Source of the DNA: Rhizophagus clarus
Taxonomy: Eukaryota > Glomeromycota > Glomeromycetes > Glomerales > Glomeraceae
Direction of reading: 5' to 3'
NCBI GenBank assembly: GCA_015698045.1
Contig: BLAL01000285.1
Location: 1-64,000, forward strand
Length of the DNA: 64,000 bases
The notes under the pieces: generated by a model
The model's input: the letters and a program-made list of their open reading frames with translations, nothing else
What the model was told of the DNA's origin: nothing
Database searches by the model: none
Shown: in pieces, positions 33,444 to 45,056 of the stretch
How positions within the stretch are numbered: position 1 is the stretch's first letter
How the letters are laid out: each line of letters starts with the position of its first letter
Translations under genes and position numbers: made by a program

Positions 33444-34740
33444 ACTAGTTCACGATTATGTTTTATAAAGGTGAAGTAAAATTGAGGAAAAGGAAGGAAA
33501 AAATTAGGCACGGAAAATGTGGCACTGAATCTCATGGGCTGAAAATTAGTTATAGTATATTTATTTATTTATTTTTTTAGTTAGCATAAAGAAAATGCCG
33601 AAATGCTTGTAGCATGTTGCTTGAACTTATTTGTATATAGTTCGATTTTTTTATTTTAACCAGACGATCATACTAACCAAGAGTTTCAGTTTATGATTTA
33701 GTTTACCTTCCAATTATAGCTTAGTCATTTATGGCATTTTTATATACTTTTATTATATGCATATGCATATGCTTTATGCTTTACAGTTTATAACCTCAGC
33801 ACTTTTGGTTCAAAAAAAAAAAAAAAAAAAAAAATGATTTTTTTTTTTAAGTATTGCATTTTTTTTTAAGAAGGGATTAACTTAATTTGGAACATCTAAG
33901 TAAAATATTTTTGATCGTGATCATTTTTATTATCTTAATTTGTTATACAGTAAAATTTTTTTTAAACGAAGAAAAATTATCCATATTATGAGAATTTTTT
34001 ATTGATTAATTTAATTTGTAACACAATAATTAGAAAAAAAAAAATCAACAAGAGAATTTGATAAAAAAAAAAAAAAAATTTTTTTTTTTGCTTACGTACT
34101 GCATTTTTTTTAATTAAAAATGGATGTAACTTAAATTTTGGAGCATCTAAGTAAAAATTGTATTGATCACTGATCATTTTTATTATTAACTTAATTTGTA
34201 ACACGAGAGAAATTTTTTAACGAAAAAATTTTATCCATATCATTTATTAAAAATTTTTATAGATTAACTTGATTTGTAACAAAATTAGAAAAAAATTTTA
34301 ACGAAAGGAGAATTTAATCTCGATTATTGATTATAAATTTTTTGTAGTATATTATTATAATTTTTAAGAATGAATTACATCCATTAAAAAGAGATCTAGA
34401 GTTGATATCTGCTATAAAAGAATACCTTAAAAGAACTTGAGGAGTAAGGGAACCCTAGGAATTTGATGGCCATTAACCGTAACCCGTCGCGCTGCGCCGG
34501 GAATGGAAGTTGCTTGCTATCAAATAAAGAAAGCGATAATGATATATCTATTATTCTATTTGTAAGGTCTAGTTTTTTTACTGTGATTATTTAATAAAAA
34601 ATAAATGAAATAATTTTATATAATTTATTTTTTTAAAATTATTCAGGATTCGTTGTTAAATTATTGGAGTCTTGCAAAAAATAAATAAATAAATAAATAA
34701 AAAAGCTTAGTACCAATCTACTTAAGAATCGAAGTTTGAA
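33444..34740. repeat. Intergenic region with a 230-bp tandem duplication
   Basis: Two diverged copies lie in tandem at about 33,880-34,105 and 34,115-34,335. Shared words are CATCTAAGTAAAA, GATCATTTTTATTAT, TAACTTAATTTGTAAC and TTATCCATAT. Homopolymer A and T runs of 15-22 bases precede each copy. A small GC-rich island at 34,440-34,515 (CCGTCGCGCTGCGCCGGG) stands out and is unexplained. Confidence 0.5.
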
Positions 34741-35740
34741 AAACTACGGAAAGAAAAAATAAAGGAAATGTTAGCGAAGCATTTCTTAAAGAAAGAAACC
34801 AAAGTTTCATGTCTTGAAACTTACATTCGTTATCCAAGAAATAATTATATCTGAATCCTATAATAATGATAAAGCAAATGTTAGTAAAATGTTTTCTAAA
34901 AGAAAAATAAGGTAAGTTTCAGAATGAAACTTGCCATCATACCGTCACTCAAGAATCAAAGTCCGGAATCAAAAAAATAAAAGTGAAACATAAGTAAATG
35001 TTTTCTTAAATAAAAGGAAAAACAATGACACTAACATATGTAATGCTGTTTCAAGAAACTCTCCATCGAGCAAAGTTCTACAAAATAATGTAAAGAAATG
35101 TTAGAAATGTTTCCTTAAATAAAAAATACAAAGTAATACGAAAAATGAACCTCATCATGCCGGAATGTCATTTCAAGGAGCCATAAAGTGAAATCTATAA
35201 GAAAGAAGACATAAGACCATTAATAAGTGTTTCCCTGAATAAAATAAATGAAAAAAATGTATACTGTTTCAGAATATCGTTCTCAGAAGCCGTCAAGTGA
35301 AGCCTACGAAAAAGAATGTAAATAAACTGTTGTCCTATATAAAAAAACCTGTAAATAGAAAGATATTTATAGAAAATAATATACCATGTCCTAAAAAAAA
35401 ATCCAAAATGACAAATCTACAAAATTAAAAAAGAAACATTAGTACATTTCTTAAAGTTAATTTTGAAATCCTACCCAAAAACAAAGCCCTATAAAAATTA
35501 AAAAAGGAAATATTAATATGCTTCCTAAAATTGATTTCAAAACTCTCATAAAAAAAAACCAACTCACCCGAATTCTAAAGGAGACTGGAATATAGAACCT
35601 ATAGAAAATTAAAAAGAAACATTAACGCATTTCCTAAAGCCAATTTTGAAACTCTGCTAAAAAAAACTACCCCGTTCTGAAGAAGTCCAGAACTTATGAA
35701 ATAATAAAAAGGAGACGACTAAATATTGTACTTGGGAAGC
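34741..35740. repeat. Degenerate tandem array, unit about 100-120 bp
   Basis: At least eight diverged units, each with AAAYRTTARYRAATGYTTYC, a poly-A-rich gap, GTTTCARRAWRYCNYTC and a CTAYRAAA stretch, span about 1 kb. Homology between neighbours is best at the AACATTAGTACATTTC and TTTTGAAACTCT landmarks. No coding frame survives. Likely an old satellite-like array. Confidence 0.55.
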
Positions 35741-38700
35741 AATAATATAAACTATCTTTACAATCTTATTTTTTTATTATTGTGTCAGGGTCAGAGTTGT
35801 TTACAGTTTACACACTCCGGAAAATTTTTTTTATAGAAAATAAAAATGTTGGGATAAGTCATTTTAAATGATGAAATACTGATGCCTAAAATAATTAAAA
35901 AATCATGAATTTCATGAATTTATATATCAGCAATCGGAAAAAGTATAATAAAATTCATGGTACTTAATGTTCCAATTACTTATAATTTGATCTGTGATAT
36001 TCCGGAAGCTACAAAAAAATTATCCCAAAAGAAAAAAGATCCATTATAGAAACTATTGTCACAAAAAAGAAAAAAAAATATCAAGAAAAATTGCATTAGC
36101 GATCTATTGTCAAAAAAGAAAAAAAGGTATTAGCTATTACTTATTCGGATTAGAACAACATCTACTAAGAAGTAGTTAGAAAGTTAGACCTGTAAAAAAT
36201 ATGATTGTAAAAAAAGCGAAAAGAAAATTGTGAAAAGATTGTAAAATCAAAAAATCAGAAAAAAAAAAAAGAAAAAAAAATTTACCACAAAAAAAAATAT
36301 TTTCCTAACGAAATTGATAAGATCCCATTATCTTAAAATTGTCTGGAAGGGTTGATCGATTGTAATCTTAAAATAGTTAAAATTTTAACTATTAAAAATC
36401 AGGCACAAACGCGCCTTATGATCGCAATTCGAAAAATTATTTATATGGGTAATCTAAACATCACAAATTAGTTTATTATATAACTGACAATGTAACCTTA
36501 ATTTTAAAAAAAATCATATTCTTTTTTTAGAAAAAAGGAAAAATACGAACAATTAGTAATGTTCGTTAGAATATAAAATTGAAAAAAATTTTTTTTTCTT
36601 TACCTGCTGATATCCACGTCCAAACACTCGAAAACCATGTCTAAAAAAGAAGAAAAAAATGAACAGTCAGTAATGTTCTTTAAAATAAAAATTCTTTTTC
36701 TTACTTGCCGAAATTCTGCGCCCAAGGCTCAAAGCAGTAAAAAAAGGCAGAACGAAATATAGTAATGTTTCATCTAGCGTTTATTAAAGTAAGACATGGG
36801 ATAATGATTTTTTGGCTTGGGCTTTGAACTTTTCTTTGTACTGTATTTCTTTTTTTCTATTGAACTTTCCTTTTCTTTCGTATTTCCTTTTCCTTTACAA
36901 TCACCAAGAAAACTGTTACTACATAAGGTAAATTAATAAAAGAACCAAAAATTATATTGGGATGAAAAAAAAAAATATATATATATATATAAAAATGATG
37001 AAACCAGTTTTCATAATCACCTGATTTTTTGCGAGTTTTGAAATTTGATTTTTAATCGTTATCGTAAATAGCTTTTGGTAATATATTACCAACAAAAAAT
37101 CTGGTGACCATACAATGTTGTAATTGTCTATTACTTATTAATATTAGTAAAACTTCAGTTACCAAAAATAAGCAATTATTATTAATGACAGTGGATTTGC
37201 CGATAAATCGTCTAAATCGTCTTAACTTTTTTAAATTTAGAGGATTATAATTTTTATAATTCCAAAGTAAATATTATTGTCATTCAACGAACACTATATT
37301 TTGAGCTCAACTGCGAGAATGTCACAGTTGGCTTATTAGTATGACGAAAAAAATACGTACATATGATTGATTACGTTACATAAATGATTTATTTGCAAGA
37401 ACTATGGTGATTATCACCTATAAACGACAATAGTTCAATCTTATTTATTTATATTGTGTAACCTAAAATATAATAATTGGTAAAATCCATAAAATTATCC
37501 GTAAATGTTCAGTACATGTTGTTCTATCATTTTATCGGTTTAATTTCTTCTTTTTACTATTTAATTTACAATTTATAAAAGCTTGTAGTCATATAAATTA
37601 TTGTCGTTTATAGATGATAGTCACCATATTCCACTAGGAGCACAAAATATGTAATTCTGTTATTTCGTACTTTTTCTACCACTGTGTACAAAGAAATGTC
37701 TTATCAACTGATTCTCTTTCTATTTTTCGAGACTTCGAGTTGCTTCTTTCCTGTAGTTAAAATTTCATGAACATTTGTTATAAAATAATTTGAACGACCA
37801 AAATAAGAGAAATAAAAGACTTATTAGCATTATTTATCGCCTGGCTCAACTTTAGATTTCGTATAAACAGCGCTAAAGAATATACACTCAATACAAAAAT
37901 ACTGATTGTTCTTATTTTAGTTTTAGAAAGTATATCATCAATCCCTTTTCTATGTAAAAAGAGAAATACGTTGATCGAAGATGGTCATTTTCCCGCATTT
38001 AACATTTCAAATAATTTTGGCTTTAGCAGCTTCACTGATCATCACCGTATGCTTATTGTTCTCTAACGCATCATCTATAACAGGGTAATGCTCTCAACCA
38101 GGACAGTGCCAGGACCCAATAAATGATCAGTGTGTTACGATTATCAGTGCCATTGGATCAGGTTCACTCACCATATGCTTCGAAATTTCTTCGGATCGGA
38201 ATTAACAACTATCTGTACACAAAAAATTTCTGTTATATCATAGGTATAATCAGACAATACAACAATATAGATCACGTGGTTGAATTGTTAATGACAAATC
38301 GTAACCCTTGGGTCACATTAGCCTGATTTTTCTTTTGCGTCGAACGAACCAGATTAAGTTAGGAGCTGAAAAGGAAAACCGGGCTGAGTTAATACTGTTA
38401 GTGTTTCTATAATAAAATAAATCGTTGACAAAGGTAACAGCTAATACATAAGATGACGCGAAATAAGACTATATTTTCTTTTCCCGCGCTGTTTCTCATG
38501 TTGTCTCGCTAATAGGCTCGTCCCTACTAATCTTAACAAAGAAAGCGTTTGCAGTTGTATTACATTTGACGAAACAAATAAAGTGATAGACATTTCGCTA
38601 TTTTTTGTGAGGACAAAATTATTTACTGTATATGTGGGAAATTTTTTCCGTTGCATGATCCTTGTGTTCGAAATGAGACATATATGGTAAGGCATAAATT

Positions 38701-38972
38701 CCCACGTATACCCATGTACGCCACTGTGCATATACTCCCTTAAAATTTTTGATCTTTTCAAGTTTATAACAAGTTATGATTCTGCGACTTAAAGAAAAAT
38801 AGATAAGATCATGCAGTTTCACAAACTTTGAGCTAGCTAAACCGTAAGATGTGTTAAAATTATTACGAGATAATTTGTTAATGTAAGTAATCACACGATA
38901 GAACATTATAAAAAAGGCTTTTTGAACAATTTCTGAAATAAATTCTGAATGACTTTTGAAATAAGTTCCGAA
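35741..38972. repeat. Repeat-rich intergenic region
   Basis: At 36,520-36,790 a unit with AGTAATGTTC and TTACCTGCTGAT / TTACTTGCCGAA landmarks occurs two or three times. 37,243-37,350 is the second copy of the repeat at 30,058. 37,403-37,436 and 37,596-37,631 are inverted copies (CTATAAACGACAATA / TATTGTCGTTTATAG) bounding a 230-base foldback. A possible secreted-protein remnant at 37,981 is listed separately. From 38,206 to 38,972 no gene is supported. Confidence 0.45.
37981..38205 (+). pseudogene. Possible secreted Cys-rich protein with an in-frame stop
   Basis: An ATG opens MVIFPHLTFQIILALAASL, then IITVCLLFSNASSITG, a good signal peptide with an Ala-Ser-rich cleavage area. A TAA follows directly (38,086). 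The same frame resumes as CSQPGQCQDPINDQC and continues for about 25 residues to a second stop. Signal peptide followed by a Cys-spaced mature part looks like a small secreted protein, but the stop and lack of splice signals make it a remnant at best. Confidence 0.3.
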
Positions 38973-40298
38973 ATGGATGTTCAACATCCAGTTGTCCTCT
39001 TAATGGGAAAAACAGGCAAGTCTTTTTTACAATCTTGCTTCTTGTTATTTTATTGTTAATTATTAATTAAAATCAAAAGCTATTCCTTGTAGGGTCGGGG
39101 AAAAGCACTTTTGGTAACCTGCTCTTTGGTAGTAATGAATTTGAGGTTTCAGAAGGATGGGTAAGTGATTATCCTTTTTATTTACTTGAAGTTTATTTTT
39201 TTTCCCCTCAGCACTAAGGAAAGAGCTTATAAAAATACATAGGTTTCGAAAACAAAAAAATGTTGCGTAAAAACGTTGCCAATTAACGGTGATACGTATG
39301 ATATTGTTGACACACCTGGAGTTTTTGACACTCATAATGATGACTCTCTTAAAGAAATTGCAGAATTTGCCCATAAATGCGCTTTTGGGATCAAGGCAAT
39401 CCTTATTGTTTTAAGTATATAATAGTTTTGATTGGTGGCTGTACTCTTTATTTAATTTTATTCGCATTTCAAATTCAGACTGTAACTTTTAATGGATTTT
39501 GTAGAATCGGAAAGGTTTACTGATGAACAAAAGAATACTTTGAACGATATAAGAACGTTTCTTGGAAAGGATGCAAAAGATAATATCATCATTGTATTTA
39601 CTCACGCAAATCCAGACCAGATTAAGTTTAAAGACAAAATGCGAAATGTATGGGATAATGTACCACTTTTTAGTTCTTTCATTAAAGATATTGAATTCCG
39701 TTGGAGTGTCTCTCCTGATCCCTATCATTTTTGTGATGACAGAGAAATCAGTGAAGAACGATTAATTGAGATTAAGTATTTAATTAGCAATATACGGGAA
39801 GTTTTTACCACTAATCAACTTGAAAAAAATTTGCGAGAACAAGAAGAAACGAAGCGTCTAAAAGAAGAAGATGAAAGAAGAAAAAGGGAGGAATATGAGA
39901 ATAGACTAAAAGATGATGTTATAAGAGTTACGCGAGAGACACTTCTAGCAGGATTTCAAGAAGAACGAAGGAGAGAGGAAGAACAGAGGAGGCAGGAAGA
40001 ACGAAATAGGGAGGAAGAACGAAGGAGGGAGGAAGAACGAAGGAGGGAGCAAGAACGAAGGAGAGAGCAAGAACGAAAGAGGGAGGAAGAACGAAGGAGG
40101 GAGGAAGAACGAAAGAGGGAGGAAGAACAAGATAAGGAGGACTATCAAACGATTTTTGATACGGCTATGGTTGGAGCGGCAACCGGAACATTTATTGAGC
40201 CAGGACTGGGAACATTGGTGGGTAGCGGTATTGGTCTTGCGGTTGGCGCTGGGAGGTACGCAACGAAAAAAGTGAAAAAAATTTTTAAAATGGGATGA
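38973..40298 (+). CDS. AIG1/GIMAP-like GTPase with Arg/Glu coiled coil and glycine-zipper tail
   Basis: The exons are 38973-39015, 39093-39160, 39243-39414 and 39505-40298, giving 358 residues with all phases consistent. The first intron has a GC donor (ACAG-GCAAGT) and TTGTAG acceptor, and splits the P-loop codon; the spliced P-loop is GKTGSGKST (12-20). Switch II is VDTPGVFDT (59-67). The AIG1 conserved box and G4 region read ILIVLKSERFTDEQ and IIIVFTHAN (122-130). Residues about 200-310 are a highly charged single helix or coiled coil of REEERRRE units, encoded by a near-perfect 15-base DNA repeat. The C-terminus (about 317-345) is a glycine zipper (GAATGTFIEPGLGTLVGSGIG), suggesting membrane contact. 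AIG1 GTPases form membrane-associated scaffolds. Role here unknown. Confidence 0.82.
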
Positions 40299-40694
40299 CC
40301 CATATAAACGTATTAGTGCTAGTGAAGATCACGGAGAAATTATCGAATCCGTAATGGGATTACGTCATTATATTATCATCAAAAAATACATTTCCATACT
40401 AATCTAAATCGTAACATTATATATACTTAGTTTCATTTATTTTTGTTTCGAAAATTAAATCCAATGAGTGAGCTAATACTTCATTGTTATTTCTTGTAAA
40501 AGCCATGTTTTTTCTATCTTCTCAACCATCCAGTGTATGACATAATGATAGGTTTTCTAGTTCTTGTATTTATCAACTCTGTCCTTATGCATTAGCAATA
40601 TACTACTAAGTCACCTTACATTCGGATTTGTCAATAACTATCATATGTTTTTCTAACTCAAAAATATCTGGAATATACAGTATATACATATATA
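40299..40694. other. 3' flank, no feature seen
   Basis: AT-rich sequence between the AIG1-like gene and the foldback element. Nothing recognised. Confidence 0.4.
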
Positions 40695-41377
40695 CACTCC
40701 CGCGCAGAAAGTTTAGGACCGCCTTATTTTAATTATATTAAATAAGATTCATTCTTGATTATATGAAATTTTTTTTTTAAAAAAATTCTTTACATTGTAA
40801 TTTCTTGGATAAATATAAAAATTATCATATTAACGCTTTATAAATCATATAATCTGAGATTTTTATTTTAATGGCTAACTTTAATTTTTTAACTGGAGCG
40901 GTCATGGTAAAATAAATATAAAATTTCAATTGCCTAGCTAATAATAAGGTTATATTTCAAAAATCGAATCAGTAATAATCGAGAAATCAATTATTAAAAA
41001 TCGGCACTATATATATAAAGTAATGATTTTCATACGTTAATTCCCGATTTTTACCGATCTTTAATAGTTAATCTCTCAGTAACTATTGGTTCGATTTTTA
41101 GGAAATTTGCAACATAACCTTGTTACTAGCCAAACTATTGAAATCTTGTATTTATAATTTATATTACTGTAACCGCTCTGGTTAAAAAGTTAAAAATTAG
41201 CCATTAAAATAAAAACTTTATATATAAATATCAATATCTGATAAGATAATTTTTATGTTTATTTTAAAAATTACAATATAAAAATATTTTTTAAAAAATA
41301 TTTTTTCATAATTAAGAATAAATTTTATTTAATTTAATTAAAAATAAGGCGGTCCTAAACTTTTTGCGCGTAAGTGT
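40695..41377. mobile_element. 683-bp Tc1/mariner-like foldback element
   Basis: The left end CACTCCCGCGCAGAAAGTTT (then AGGACCGCCTTATTTT) is mirrored at the right end (AAGGCGGTCCTAAACTTTTT, then GCGCGTAAGTG). The similarity continues inward for most of each half, so the whole element folds on itself. TA dinucleotides flank both ends (40,693-40,694 and 41,378-41,379), as expected for Tc1/mariner insertion. No transposase is present. Confidence 0.75.
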
Positions 41378-42461
41378 ATCATATGTTTTTCTTCTGGAAT
41401 ATATATATAAACGAGATTAATTCTGATGGAAGTAAATGCATTTTTGTAATGTCACTCTTAAATATTTTCTGTTTGAATGGAAATTCTCGAAAAAATCGTG
41501 TTAGTCCATAAAAGAAAATTACACATTATGTCGTTATGTGTATCCACTTAAAAAATAAATACTATTAGCAGTTAGTAAAGTAAGTGCACATCATTTATTC
41601 ACGAATCTGCTTATTCATTTTGTTGGACAATAAAATAAAATACTAATAAAATGGTTTGTGACGATCGGCTACGAACCGTCATTTCTTCAGTTTTAGGGGT
41701 ATTAACCTTTCCCGGAATACGATTTATTCACTTTACATTAATATCGTTTGTATTACGGATCGATAATTATAATGACATAATTAGGAAGTTTGCATTGTAT
41801 TTATTCGTAAAAAAGGTATCAATAAAGTTAAATTATAAAAATTCTGATGTGCCTTGTTCGCAAGTGTTTTATCACGGAGTTGCATTATACATAATAAATA
41901 CATAATAATCTAGTAGTTTACTTCCCGTGGCTCAACTGGTGTGTTGAGAATTTAAATTAGAAATTTTTTTATAGGAAATTCTTGGTGCAACTTGAATATG
42001 TTATATATAGTCATTATATTTCTTTAAATACAGTATAAATAAAGAAATAATTATGTCAATTTCCCGTTGTTCATTGTATTTATAAAATGTATTTGTTTTA
42101 TATAACTTTCAAAAAATTTTAGATTGAACTAGGAATAAAGAGCTCAGATTATTAACAATTTTTAATTTTTATCCATTTTTTTTTATTGTAATGTAAATAA
42201 ATATGCTAAGAGCACGTGATTTTAAATAGAGAATAAATTTGCAGCGTTATCGCTATTTGTAGTTTTAATTTATCATTGTAATAAGCATAATGCTTATGCT
42301 AAAGTCATTTGCAGAAATTTTGATGTAGCTATTTTAAAAAAAAACTAGAAATTAGAAATTAAAAGTATACGCCCATTCTTTCATAATATAAATAGGTCAG
42401 AAGATTGTTGATAAATTCTTTTTTTTTTTTATGTATGGAATTTTATTATGATAAAAAATTT
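41378..42461. repeat. Intergenic region with second copy of the 27,010 repeat
   Basis: 41,955-42,450 matches 27,010-27,470 in the same orientation (AGCGTTATCGCTATTTG, ATATGCTAAGAG, TCAGATTATT landmarks), with an extra partial match at 26,757. An 84-codon open frame at 41,651-41,905 has no recognisable features and I do not call it a gene. Confidence 0.5.
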
Positions 42462-42464
42462 TAT

Positions 42465-43004
42465 CCCTTAAACTGTAGGGGTTAAAATTAATTTTAAAAA
42501 TTTTAGAATTTTTAAGATATCTTAAGATCCTGTGATCATAAAAAGATGAAATTTAGTTTGTTAGATTCTTCTTATTGAGACGCATCTAATGGTAGCAAAA
42601 TTGTATCTGAGAATTTGGTAAATAAAAGGTTATATTACTTTATAGATTTTCAGATATTGGAAGATAACTTATCACCTAATGATTATAGAAAGCTGGACTT
42701 TATTTTATCAGATTCTTCTCATCAAGACGCATCAAATGGTGGTAGTTTTATGTTTCTAGGACTGGTAGATAAAAAGATATTTTAATTTTAAAGAATTTAG
42801 CCTTATTTGTAATAATTTGTAGATCATTTACTTTTAAAAATCATTAATTAAATTGAACTTTTTTTTCGATTTTTACTTAAAAAATACCATAGAATTTATT
42901 ATAAAAATATTGTTTTATTTAATAAAATATTTAAAAAAGCTTAAAAATGACTTTAATTAAAAAATAAAATTGCAGGCAAATTTGCCTGCAAAACAGTTTA
43001 AGGG
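42465..43004. mobile_element. 540-bp TIR element with internal duplication and 20-bp palindrome
   Basis: The ends are CCCTTAAACTGT (42,465) and ACAGTTTAAGGG (42,993-43,004). Inside, a segment of about 80 bases with GATTCTTCTYATYRAGACGC and ATCWAATGGT is present twice (about 42,565 and 42,712). A perfect palindrome, TGCAGGCAAATTTGCCTGCA, lies at 42,971-42,990 beside the right end. No coding frame. Confidence 0.55.
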
Positions 43005-43370
43005 ATAGAAATAAAAAATTTTACTAATATTTTTATTTTTTTATGTTTATGACTTAATAAATGTTCTATGCATCATATTTAAAAATCCGGAATTTTTCCA
43101 TTTTCAAATATCACGAATGTACTGTACAATATTGTGTACATCATATGAACCGTATGCATAAATTATTACGAGTTTTCTGGAAAAAAATAAAAAATATAGC
43201 GTGATCTACTTTTAATAAAAATATAAAAATGTACATCATAGATAGCCGATATGTATTAGTTAATAACGGTTTCCGTTTTCCTAGTGCAGGTGACGTTAAA
43301 GCGGGTAGAAACACGTGATCATAGTAAAAATATTTGTCACCGGAATCACGCCCTTTACTTATAAATTATA

Positions 43371-43507
43371 GTGCTTGTAGCGATTAATATCACAATTATT
43401 AACCAATGCTAGCAGATGATTGGTAAGGATTTGGCCACGTAGTGGCCAAATCTGTCCAATCAGAATGCAGCATTGGTTAATAATTGTATATTTATCAACG
43501 CAAGCAC
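43371..43507. mobile_element. 137-bp palindromic MITE
   Basis: Nested inverted repeats run almost end to end: GTGCTTG / CAAGCAC at the tips, ACAATTATTAACCAATGCT against AGCATTGGTTAATAATTGT, and a central TTTGGCCACGTAGTGGCCAAA. It would fold into a single long hairpin. No gene. Confidence 0.7.
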
Positions 43508-45056
43508 AATAATGATATTATCGTGTGACATTATGATGATTCGTTAAACTATTAATAAACTCAAATTAAGCTATAATAAACTAGTTTTTATCATCTTTTT
43601 TTTCTTTATCCAATTTTATTTCTCTCTATCTTCTAACATTTTTTACACTTTATCCACAAACAATTTCGTTATTGCAAAATCACTGCTTAATGATAATATT
43701 CTAAAAAATTTTATTATATTTTTTTAATAATCAATTTAGCAAAATTAAACCTTTTCTAGATAATCGTAAAGTTATTAATTTAACAAACAGTAATATTGAA
43801 GCTACAAGAAAGCCATTGAGAGATTTGAATGAAATTCAAGAGAATAAAAGTCAAAATTTGGAAGAATTGGTTTCGAAATTAACAGCTGATAAAGTTTTTA
43901 TCAATTCTGTTGTTATTTTCAATAATGATCTTAATAGCCATAATTAATAATTACAACACATGTATTGTATATAGCTTAAATAAAGTTTATTGTAATTATT
44001 AAACTTACGCATAAAAAATAATTAAATTACAAATCATCATCATCATACAACGGAGCACGATAATTATTTTTTATTTTTTATTTTTTTTTCTTTTTCCTTT
44101 ATTATGAACGCCAAAGATCATACACATCATAATGTAACTTCTTCAACATAGACGTTTAACATAAACATATATACACATAAGTACTTTTTCATGTTTATTA
44201 ACTATTCTAGGGACTTAGAATTTTTCTGTTAGTAAAAACGTATATGTCACCTCGTTATATATCACATTTGTAATTTCTTAGTGCCGTAATTCCGGCCAAA
44301 TCTATCCGCTTTAACGGACCCCTAGTGCGGTAGCAGAATGACATAATCTCTGTACAGGCTCCATTTTCAACCTTCAAAAGAATGACAAAATTCAAAGTAA
44401 AACTTTTTGTACAATACTATTTAAGATAAAATAATTTCAGATATGATATTTGAACTCCATAACACTGTAAATTCAGATGTTTAATATCGTGTTTGTTTAC
44501 AAACATTTGCTATATCAAATCGTACGTCAATTTAATTGACCAAATTTTTTATTTGGTAAAATTGTACAAATGTACGAACAACTCTCATGACGGATACTTT
44601 TGGGGCATGATACATACATCTACTTACCATTAAAAATTGGCCAACCAAACAGCCTAACCAGTAAAAATTTTGGCTGTAAGTTGTAAATTGTACCAAATTT
44701 GTTATTGTTCGCATAATTAGTTATATAAGTGTATACGGACTTATTATTATTCTATAATAAAGAATCGCTAGAGCAACCCTAGCGTCGTTCGCAAAAAAAA
44801 TGGTAGCCTTCGCCGAGTTACTTTGCATGTAAGTGGGTGACAATTAGTACTTTTACACATAAATCCCCCAGAATAATAACTGATCCCATACCTTAATCCA
44901 TTCCTAATCTTAACCTTTAATTTTAACCCTAATTATAAAGGACCGTCATATAAATCCAGATACCTTTTTTTTCCCGGGCGACGTTATGCGAGTTAATCGC
45001 AAAGTTTGGAAACACGTGACCATAATCTGACCACATATATACATATAATTTTTTTC
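43508..45056. other. AT-rich intergenic region
   Basis: No intact gene. From about 43,740 to 43,945 the plus strand reads short coding-like pieces (ATRKPLRDLNEIQENKSQN), too short to call. A GC-richer stretch at 44,765-44,850 (AGCAACCCTAGCGTCGTTCG) is unexplained. Confidence 0.35.

Noticed and set aside
38441..38987. Two overlapping minus-strand frames of 106 and 122 codons
   Set aside because: They overlap each other in different frames, overlap the start of the AIG1-like gene and show no domain pattern or splice context.
39492..39504. ATG of a 268-residue AIG1-like frame as the gene start
   Set aside because: It would lack the P-loop and switch II, which are encoded by three upstream exons that splice in phase into 39,505.
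41651..41905. 84-codon open frame
   Set aside because: No start context, domain or homology pattern; composition matches random AT-rich DNA.
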